Assembly: GCA_029204045.2 (NCBI GenBank)
Contig: CM055077.1
Location: 568,765 to 632,764, forward strand
Origin: Tillandsia leiboldiana
Taxonomy: Eukaryota > Streptophyta > Magnoliopsida > Poales > Bromeliaceae
Direction: 5' to 3'
DNA length: 64,000 nucleotides
In this document: piece by piece, positions 50,631 through 64,000 of the stretch
Position numbering within the stretch: position 1 is the first letter of the stretch
Layout: each line of letters starts with the position of its first letter
Made by a program: the position numbers and the translations under genes
The notes under the pieces: generated by a model
What the model saw: only the letters and a program-made list of their open reading frames with translations
Told to the model about the DNA's origin: nothing
Database searches by the model: none

Positions 50631-52676
50631 TCATTATTTATATATATATTTATTTATTTTATCATTGTTCAAAAATCAGAAGGTTCTTCTGTTCAGTGTA
50701 ACGCTGACATGTAACGGTGTGTCACTGACAGGTGGGGCCCGGTACTCATGTGGGCCCCACTCGTCAGCGTAACATCGAGCGAACAGGACAAATTTATTGC
50801 GCGAGGGGAGAGAAAAGAGCAACAAATGTACGGAGATCCCTCTACCGTAGTCTAATTTGCACGGAAACCTTGTAATTTTTTGAAAACTTTTAATTGCAGA
50901 AAATTTCAATTAAATTGTTCCGATTTTTCATCACTTCTTTGTCAAATTTTGTGAGTTTAATAATTTTTAATAAATAAAACTAGAATTAGAGGCCACAGGA
51001 TAAAATAAAAAAAATAAATTTAACTTTCCGCGGAATTCGAATTTGGAAAAATAAAAAATAAAAAATATCCGATCATCTTACGTACTAATTAAGATAGATA
51101 ATAATAATAGCCAATAACTTTATTAACATTAATAAAATATGTAATTTGATCTTTCCGTTCAAACATTTTAGAAAATAGTGAATTTGGACTTTGCCTTTTA
51201 CGAAGATGTTGAGATAATAAGAGATCAGCAAATAATTCAAGAGTGTTCTATAGTTGAGAGGTTTATACATTTTTATCGAAAAAAAAAAATATTTTTGTTA
51301 AAAAATAAAAGGAATATTATTCAAACATTTTATTTTGAATGTACGATATACACTCTATTTATTTTGGAATAGAAATTCTTTCACTGCTCACTTAAAAATA
51401 ACCAGTAAAATTTATCTCATTTTAAAATATATGAAATGTAAGATGTATATCCGATTTCGAATGTACAAAAAGTATTTTTTTCAAAACAATATACAAAATA
51501 CTTCTAAACTTTACATATTTGTAAAATGCCAGTTTAAACAAAAAACTTTGAAAATTAGAATTTCTAAATCTTATCAAATAATTTAATTTGCACTTCTCGC
51601 CAAGCAAAATTACTAATGAAAGAATTGTTCTAGTAATAGTTTATCTTAAAGATATATATATATTATTTTTTTAAAAAAAAATAAGTATCTTATCCATTTC
51701 GTTCATTCCTTAAAAATAAACTCAATATATTAAAAATTTTGAATACCGATCATCACGTTGTTAGCCAACTCCTGCACTAGATACATATTTTCAATTATTT
51801 GTGAATAAATATGAAATATTATGATAGAAAAATAAGGTAAATCTAAATTACTTTATATTTTCTTTTGTAAGCGTGTAAATAGAAAAATATAAATTTTAAT
51901 ATAATTTGAAGTTCAAAAGATCAAGTATAAATTATTTATGGAGAACGTATGATTAATTAGATACTTGTGCTTTGAAAGAAGATCAATTAAGCTATCTAGT
52001 AAAGGAGAAACGCCATCTCCAGATTCAAAGTCCGGTTTAAATTTTATGCTCTCTCCATGTGAGGGGGTCTTTTGGTTTGTTTACATCAACAATATCACAC
52101 TTTTATTTTAGAATTAATTATATATATTTTTTTATAAATATATCAAACAGTAGATATATCATTTTAAAGTTTAATTTTTTATATTTATTTTTGACTAAAT
52201 TATATAAATTTTTTCTATAAATATTCATTTTTTTTTCCGACTTTCAGAAATCTATATTTTACCCCCTAAAAAAATAAAGTTGATGTATTTTGCTTCCTCC
52301 GTTAGAATTCCGTTAATATTCACTTATTTTTTATAATTTATATCGAAAATATTTTTAAAATGACAGAAATATATTAAAATTAATTTTTTTTTTATAAAAC
52401 AAGTAAGGGTAATATGGTCATTTCACCATCTTCATTAACATTATAACTTCTGAAAATATTTTATAATATTTTAAGAGGATAAAATATAGTTTTTTAAAAG
52501 TTAAGAGTAAAAGTAAAAAAACGAATATTTACAAAAGAGTTTTCTATATTTTTAACTTTTATTTTTTAAAAAATTTTAAATTATATATATATGTCCATAT
52601 TATTAATTTTTATTAAAAAAATATAATTAATCGTTGATTAAATATTTAATCTGATATATTTGAAAAGATAAAACTG

Positions 52677-52781
<105 letters not shown>

Positions 52782-53499
52782 AAAAAATATAAAAAATTAA
52801 ATTTTATAGAAATATATATGCTATTCGATATATTTATAAAAAATCGAATATAAATAAATTTTTATTTTTTATATAACACTATATTTTTTTAAAAAAAAAG
52901 TTTACCAAAACTCTTAAACTGGCGCATTTCATTATTTAAAGTTAAGCGTAATAAGTTTTGAATGTACAATTAACATTTATTTTCTTGTTAATAAAAATTT
53001 TAGAGAGAGTGATAGCCAAAGTTAAAAGTGTAGGGACAAACCTGTAAACTTTGAGGGGCCTTTTCTATATTTTTTTCCTCTAAAAAAGAGAAAGAGAGAG
53101 GAAAAGCAAAAGAAGGGTCTCCTACTTAGCGTCTCTGCTATCACAAATTCACAACTGCTTCTTCTTCTATCGGATTAAAGCGTTGCTTCAATACCATGTC
53201 GTGGTCCTCTTCCTTTTTTTTTTTTTTTCTTTTTTTTTTTTTTGGTTTCATAAGCCCCCAATTTATGCTACACGAAACCCTCGATTCTACCAGGAGATTA
53301 ATAATTAAATAAATCCCCCAAATTTCCCCAAACCCTAGATCCCGATATCGCCTCTTTTTCCTCGCAATTTCTCTCTCCATTTTGCTTCGATTCGTTGACC
53401 GAGTCGCCTTTTAGAAGGGCGATGGGCGCCGATCTGAATCCTCGTGCACCCGATCTTCGGATTCCGGTTTGCTTTTGCGGTCTCGGGTGATCGGTGGTG

Positions 53500-53550
<51 letters not shown>

Positions 53551-53645
53551 GTTTTTTTGCCCTTTGTTCTTCGAAGTTTTGGTGGGGGTTTGGGTTCTTA
53601 GGGTTCGGGCTAGGGATTTAGAACCTCCGATTGCCTAGCGCGGTG

Positions 53646-57959
<4,314 letters not shown>

Positions 57960-58605
57960 TGTCACCGAACAATCGGTTGCGATTATTATATTAGATCTCA
58001 TCGCAATGTTTAAAAGCGGGGATTACGAGGGTGCTGAGTTCTTAAGTTCTCCTCGAGACAATAAGTGGGGGAATCTGGGTCTGAGGAGCTGGAAATTGGC
58101 AAACTTCGTCGTCGCTGTGGTAAGGCTTTTTGTACATTGTTTTACTAGTTTGTTGTTATGGCTCCTTGTCCTCGTGAGAAAAGGCCCTTTAATTTGATTA
58201 TATTTCGTTGGATATTGTTTACCAGCAACCAGTCCACATTTGTATCGGGATGTTTATCTGTAAGAAGCAACCTACTGTTTGAAACCATTGTGGGGTTTGT
58301 GTCTGTTAGTTGTGTGATTCGGATGATGGTAGTTAGTATCGGTTAATCGATTGATCGATGCGTGCATGATCGATCGTTATGGATCTCCTTGTGAAATTCC
58401 CTACAGTATTATCATGATTTGCGAGTTTATATCCTGTTTATCTTTGAATAATGTATTAGGAGAAGCAAAAGGTGCAATGTTTACTTGAGATTCGGCCTAA
58501 TAGATTTTTTACCTGTACAAAAGCTAAAAAGTTTAAAACTGAAGCTACTACTTCTTTGGACCTTCGAATCTCCATTTTATTTCTTGCCGTAGCGCTTGCG
58601 CCAAA

Positions 58606-58655
<50 letters not shown>

Positions 58656-58929
58656 ATATGTAAGATTTGTGTCTCCGCGTGCGTGCTTTTTAGTTTGTTT
58701 TAGTTTGTTTATGTGATTTGTTTTCTACCGTCGTATTCGTGAAAAATCTGAATAAGTTTGCTTCGAATAGTGGAACTCGTATACTTTAAAATTATATATT
58801 TTTTTAAGAAAATGATTATATGGTTGTACTGAAAGAAAGAAAGGGGGCCGGAAAGAGCCTCAAAACAAATAAGGCTAAAACTCTACATAGGGGCCAGGAA
58901 TAACAAATCTACGGCTATGGCGTCGCCGT
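57960..58929. other. CK1 3' region and intergenic DNA
   Basis: The CK1 3' UTR probably occupies the first 400-500 bases; an AATAAT poly-A-like signal lies at about 58447. A (CT)n microsatellite lies at about 58613-58651. No gene is seen. Confidence 0.5.
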
Positions 58930-59387
58930 AATCAGGTAAAGCTACACTTGAAGTCGGCAACGACTCTGATCGTCAGCGCCGAATGCATCCGAAGAAGCGG
59001 CATCCTCCAAGTCCAAAAAGGAGCTGGTGCGCGAAACCGGGACCGAGCGGGGCGTCCGGGGCCGATAATGCCTCGGCCTCCTCCGCCCGTTTAAACCCCC
59101 ACCACCGTTCTCGTTCTCCTCTTCCTCGTCGTCGTCGTCGTCGCTGGGAACCGCCGCGTGGCGCTCCGGAGGAGCCGGTGGCGGGGATCGCGTCTCCGTG
59201 GAGGTGCTCGATCGCGATGGATCCGGCGGGGATTGGGGATGCGGATGGGGCTTCGAGGGTTTCCGATGGTGGGTGACGCAGAGGGCGAGGAGGATGCCGA
59301 CGATCCACGCGGAGGAGCCATTGCTGGGTCGATGCGGAGGAGCAGCTTCGAGTTGGATGCATTGGAATCAGGGTAGCTTCTTCCCAT
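58930..59387 (-). other. Unresolved GC-rich coding-like patch
   Basis: On the minus strand three frames are open across this GC-rich patch. I could not fix a gene model. One frame without its own ATG looks most protein-like: a hydrophobic SSAWIVGILLALCV segment, a proline-rich stretch, an acidic PSDDDDDEEEENENGGGG run and a tail SFLDLEDAASSDAFGADDQS ending near 58949. ATG-started frames (from 59387 and 59362) have less natural composition. A (CT)n run at about 59421-59470 would be a GA-rich leader for a minus-strand gene. It may be a short gene with an unseen first exon, a frameshifted gene, or a GC island. No family is recognised. Confidence 0.3.
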
Positions 59388-59420
59388 GTGATCTTCCTTA
59401 TTCTTAAACTCTCACTATGT

Positions 59421-59473
<53 letters not shown>

Positions 59474-59480
59474 TCTCTCT
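59421..59480. repeat. (CT)n microsatellite
   Basis: About 24 CT units, interrupted once by 'atctctctctctt'. It lies just outside the GC-rich patch. Confidence 0.9.
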
Positions 59481-59855
59481 CTTCCTCGTTGATCAACGTG
59501 CTAAATCCTGTTTCTTTGCATGTTCAATGAGTGATTTGGAAGGAAGGGAGGGAGGAAGAGAAGAGAAGAGAAGAGAAGCATTCGCACATATTCTCGCTAT
59601 GAGGAGGATCCGAAACAGAGGGAGAAAGAAACTGGGGAGGTAAATTCGGTTTTACTTTTTCGAGGTTGTGATTTCATTTCATCTACTTATAAATTTACAA
59701 TCTTACTCCCCCTCTAAAAGGTTGTGCAAAAATTACGGAGCTCTGGTTGGCCAGTTCAACAAGCAGAGAATACTGGGCAGCGGCAATTTTCAGAAAACAT
59801 ACTTTTGGGCTTTCCCAAATTGAAGTTCATTGGGATTCTTTTCTTTCTGTTTAGC

Positions 59856-59890
<35 letters not shown>

Positions 59891-60206
59891 GAGATTATTG
59901 TAATCTGGTCTAGCATAATACCCTGTCTGGATTAGACTCAGCAGAACCCATCACCCAATCCCAATTAGCTAAAACATTTGAATTCCAATTTAATTCCGGA
60001 TGCAAAACGTGCCAAGGTAGGCATTAATTGATCGGACCAATTATTAGAAAGTGAAGTGGATCTTAACCGTAGAAACGCCATATATTATAGCAATCGTTAT
60101 CATATTAAAGATGGACGGTTGGATTAGCTATTCACTGTCCTAAAAAAAAACCCTACTTGTGTTTAAGCCCCCAGCGAGGAAGAAGAAGAAGAAGAAGAAG
60201 AAGAAG
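59481..60206 (+). promoter_or_regulatory. CPS large subunit upstream region and leader
   Basis: Contains AGAAG repeats (about 59550-59577), a (CTG)n run (59856-59890) and a (GAA)n run that ends at the start codon (about 60177-60206). No TATA box can be assigned with confidence. No upstream ATG lies in frame with the CPS start. Confidence 0.4.
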
Positions 60207-63200
60207 ATGACGACTACGCCTCCCCTCTCCACTCCCTCCCCATCCATGGCGCTCCCCAACCACACTCGGATCCGGTCGCCTCCCTCCTCCCTCCTCCTGC
60301 TCAAGCAACATCGCCTTCTCTTCTCCTCCCCTCGCTCCTTCCCCATCCTCCGCCCCTCCGCCGCCGCGAAGCTCTGCTCCCGCCCCAACCTTCGCGCCTC
60401 CTCCTCATCCTCCCAATCTAGGGTTAGGGCTTCGTCGGCATCCGAGGACGGCCCGGGCGCGGGCGCGGGGGCGGGGGCGGGGGCGGGGGCGGCGCGGTGC
60501 GGGGGGAAGCGCACGGACATTAGGAAGATCATGATCCTGGGCGCGGGGCCGATCGTGATCGGGCAAGCGTGCGAGTTCGACTACTCAGGGACCCAGGCGT
60601 GCAAGGCCCTCCGCGACGAGGGCTACGAGGTGGTGCTCGTCAACTCCAACCCCGCCACCATCATGACCGACCCCGACCTCGCCCACCGCACCTACGTCGG
60701 CCCCATGACCCCCGACCTCGTCGAGCAGGTCATCGCCCAGGAGCGCCCCGACGCCCTGCTCCCCACCATGGGCGGCCAAACCGCCCTCAACCTGGCCGTC
60801 GCCCTCTCCGACTCCGGCGCCCTCCGCCGCCACGGCGTCCGCCTCATCGGCGCCTCCCTCCCCGCCATCCGCGCCGCCGAGGACCGCGACCTCTTCAAGC
60901 GCGCCATGGACCGCATCGGCCTCAAGACCCCGCCCTCCGGCACCGGCATCACCCTCGAGGAGTGCTTCGCCATCGCCGACCGCATCGGCGGCTTCCCGCT
61001 CATCGTTCGCCCCGCGTTCACCCTCGGCGGCACTGGCGGCGGCATCGCCTACAACCGCGACGAGTTCGAGGCCATCTGCCGCGCCGGCCTCGCCGCCAGC
61101 CTCACCAGCCAGGTGCTCGTGGAAAAGTCCCTGCTTGGGTGGAAGGAGTACGAGCTCGAGGTCATGCGCGACCTCGCCGACAACGTCGTCATCATCTGCT
61201 CCATCGAGAACATCGACCCCATGGGCGTCCACACAGGGGATTCAATCACCGTCGCTCCCGCGCAGACCCTCACCGACAAGGAGTACCAGAGGCTCCGGGA
61301 TTACGCTGTGGCCATCATAAGGGAGATCGGAGTGGAGTGTGGCGGGTCCAACGTGCAGTTTGCGGTGAATCCGGCTGACGGGGAGGTGATGATCATAGAG
61401 ATGAACCCCAGGGTTTCGAGATCGTCGGCTCTCGCATCTAAGGCTACGGGATTCCCCATCGCCAAAATGGCGGCAAAGCTTTCAGTGGGATACACACTCG
61501 ATCAGATCCCGAACGATATTACGAAGAAGACTCCCGCGAGTTTCGAGCCGTCCATCGACTATGTGGTCACCAAGGTATGATTTTTCTGTCCCTTTTCTTA
61601 GTTCTTAGCATCTCCTCTTCCTATAGATAGGCATCTGATTTCTTTTATAGAAACACATTTCTTTGTATTCTTAGTGCTGTGGAGTGTGCCTTTATGCGTT
61701 TCATATTTTCTGTTTGTTTCAAAAGTGCTGGAAATGGAAGACATAAGGTTGGTATCATTGGCATCTCATGTAATCTGATTGGTCCCTGTAAGTTTGCTTA
61801 TTATATTTCAATTGCCGAGCTTAGCGCTGAGTTTTCTTAATTTATAGGAAAAGCAGGGATAACTTCAAATTTTGTATTGTCTTGCAATCACTTCTTTCCG
61901 TATTCCATGTTCTTAGATATACTTGGTGTATTCATGGCGGTGATATTCTGGAATCTACCCTTTTCAGGCTTGTAGTAGGGTTAGCTTTTCGATTAGATAC
62001 TTGTGATGTTCAGTTCTACCTACCTCTTCTTCTTTGGATTTTGACACAGTCATGCTGCTAATGTATTCGAGCATCTAATTGTAGTTTGAACCATCGTACC
62101 TTGATTCAACTGCCTGTGTTCTTATACCCTGTTCGTACATCTTTATTTGCAACATCTTTTTTTTTTGGTTTTGTGTATCACTTTTTTAATGCTCTTTATA
62201 TCTCTGATGCAGATTCCACGCTTTGCTTTTGAGAAATTTCCTGGCTCCCAGCCAATATTAACTACCCAGATGAAATCAGTTGGCGAAGCAATGGCTTTGG
62301 GCCGAACTTTCCAGGAGTCCTTTCAAAAAGCCGTTCGATCTTTAGAGTTGGGCTACGCAGGCTGGGGCTGTGGGCCGGTCAAGGAACTCGACTGGGACTG
62401 GGAACAGTTGAAGTACAGCCTTCGCGTTCCAAATCCTGATCGAATTCATGCAATTTACGCAGCACTTAAGAAAGGAATGAAGGTAGAGGAGATTCACGAG
62501 CTGAGCTATATTGACAAATGGTTTCTCACGGAGCTCAAAGAGCTTGTAGGTGTAGAGCAGTTCCTGTTGACACGGAGTTTAAACGAGCTTTCAAAAGATG
62601 ATTTATATGAGGTGAAGAGGAGGGGTTTCAGTGATAAACAGATCGGTTATGCAACTCATTCTAGTGAGAATGAGGTTCGGTCGAGGCGGTTGGAACTAGG
62701 TGTGATTCCATCATACAAGCGGGTTGATACGTGTGCTGCGGAGTTTGAGGCCAACACTCCCTACATGTACTCTTCTTACGAGTTTGAATGTGAATCGGCT
62801 CCAACAGAAAAGAAGAAGGTGTTGATATTGGGTGGTGGACCTAACAGAATTGGCCAAGGAATTGAGTTTGACTACTGCTGTTGCCATGCTTCATTTGCTC
62901 TTCGACAGGTTTGTTTGCCATTTAGATTAGGCAGTTGTTAATTTTATCCATCCTTCACTGTTTTTCTTTTCATTGGTAAAAATATACAGATCTTCTCTGA
63001 ACTAAAGACTTTGAAAGAGAAACCAGGACATTTAAAATTTGGATTTTATTGCCAGACCTTTCATTACTTTTTATTTCCCTTCTGTTAGAACATAACGGTT
63101 ACCATCAAAGACAGCATTTTAATCAAAAAAAAAAAAACCATCAAAGACAGCATATTCTGTTGGGTCACAGAATATTCCGTCAAAAAATAAAGTTACTGTT

Positions 63201-64000
63201 AAGTTCTGATAAAGGTACTTTAATCTAACATACTCTAAAATTTGGTACCAAACTTAAGATTGCTAAAGTTCGAGGTGTAGTAAAATGTGCTATATAGGTC
63301 ATGTACCGTATGTAATGCTTTATGTTTTTTTTTTTTTTTTTTTTTTTTGTATTTATGTGATCATGCTTATAACTATTGGCTGGCTGGCTTCTTACTGTTA
63401 TACATTTGTTATTAGGATGGGTATGAAGCGATCATGATGAACTCGAATCCAGAGACAGTTTCCACTGATTATGATACCAGCGACCGTTTATATTTTGAAC
63501 CTTTAACAATTGAGGATGTACTAAACGTCATCGACTTGGAGCGCCCTAATGGCATAATTGTGCAATTTGGTGGACAAACTCCTCTAAAGCTTGCTCTTCC
63601 CATACAACGCTATTTAGAAGAACAAAAATTGGTCCCTGCAAATGGAACAGGACATGTTCAAGTATGGGGAACATCACCTGATTCTATCGATGCTGCTGAA
63701 GACAGAAAAAGATTTAATGCAATTCTGGATGAACTCAAAATCGAGCAACCTAAGGGAGGCATAGCGAAAAGTGAATCAGATGCCATACAAATTGCTTCTG
63801 AAATTGGATACCCAGTTGTGGTGCGCCCTTCTTATGTATTAGGTGGACGCGCTATGGAAATTGTTTACAGTGATGATAAACTCGTCACGTATATTGAAAA
63901 TGCTGTCGAAGTCGATCCTGATCGTCCAGTTTTGGTTGACAAGTATCTCAGCGATGCAATTGAAATTGATGTTGATGCATTAGCGGACTCCAATGGGACA
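60207..64000 (+). CDS. CARB: Carbamoyl-phosphate synthase large chain, plastid, 5' part
   Basis: Makes carbamoyl phosphate from bicarbonate, glutamine-derived ammonia and two ATP in plastids, feeding arginine and pyrimidine synthesis with the small (glutaminase) subunit. Exons 60207-61574, 62213-62908 and 63416 to the window edge are all phase 0 and give 883 residues of a family near 1190. Residues 1-100 are Ser/Pro/Arg-rich with few acids, then Gly/Ala-rich: a plastid transit peptide. The first ATP-grasp half starts at KIMILGAGPIVIGQACEFDY and includes RPAFTLGGTGGGIAYN and IIEMNPRVSRSSALASKATG. Exon 2 holds the oligomerisation domain (KELDWDWEQLKYSLRVPNPD). The second half starts at VLILGGGPNRIGQGIEFDYC and reaches RPSYVLGGRAMEIVY. 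The rest of that ATP-grasp domain and the allosteric MGS-like domain lie beyond the edge. The start is the first in-frame ATG, directly after the GAA repeat. Confidence 0.96.

Noticed and set aside
60569..61378. Long alternative frames within CARB exon 1
   Set aside because: GC-driven shadow frames; the CARB frame has continuous family motifs.

Overview
This is nuclear DNA from a flowering plant, most likely a monocot. The genes have spliced exons with GT-AG introns, the first exons of the N-myristoyltransferase and carbamoyl-phosphate synthase genes are very GC-rich with a steep 5'-to-3' GC gradient, and the plastid-targeted enzyme and ELF3 proteins are plant-type. The intergenic DNA is AT-rich and full of transposons. 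I cannot name the species from the sequence alone. A 100-base N run at 37776-37875 marks an assembly gap.

Genes, left to right. (1) ELF3, minus strand, 5' part only (exons at 1209-1442 and 1-168); it runs off the left edge. (2) A ten-exon minus-strand gene (4352-9717) for a 345-residue protein joining a DEDD-type 3'-5' exonuclease domain to a C-terminal KH domain. (3) An intronless N-myristoyltransferase gene (12012-13361, plus). (4) A small DUF3511 protein gene (16654-17085, minus). (5) A 14-exon casein kinase 1-like gene (53646-57959, plus). (6) The first three exons of the plastid carbamoyl-phosphate synthase large subunit gene (60207 to the right edge, plus). An unresolved GC-rich coding-like patch lies at 58930-59387. 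I built the exon models by hand; splice phases close in frame for all of them.

The centre, about 19.8-50 kb, is a nest of transposons. A Tourist/Harbinger-type MITE (19787-21383) is split by a TRIM retroelement concatemer (19911-20840). A CACTA (En/Spm) element begins at 22086 and ends at 47459; it carries a Transposase_24 gene, a TNP2-type transposase gene, arrays of a palindromic subterminal motif and a G-rich minisatellite leader. A Ty3/gypsy chromovirus-type retrotransposon (31006-47320, minus orientation, about 3 kb LTRs) has inserted into the CACTA element near its 5' end. Without that insert the CACTA element is about 9.05 kb. The retrotransposon appears as LTR-internal-gap-partial LTR-internal-LTR, and mismatches concentrate beside the gap, which suggests an assembly problem.

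Smaller repeats include two Mutator-type MITEs with long terminal inverted repeats and perfect 9-bp target duplications (one in the ELF3 promoter, one in an intron of the exonuclease/KH gene), a family of about 150-165 bp hairpin MITEs, and many (TA)n tracts, most of which abut transposon ends. The host genes are not functionally linked: they act in circadian clock output, RNA metabolism, protein lipidation, signalling and arginine/pyrimidine synthesis. I see no CRISPR array, rRNA, tRNA or bacterial-type operon, and no convincing wholly novel system. The most unusual parts are the CACTA leader and subterminal arrays, the retrotransposon's reduced gag, and the nested TRIM.
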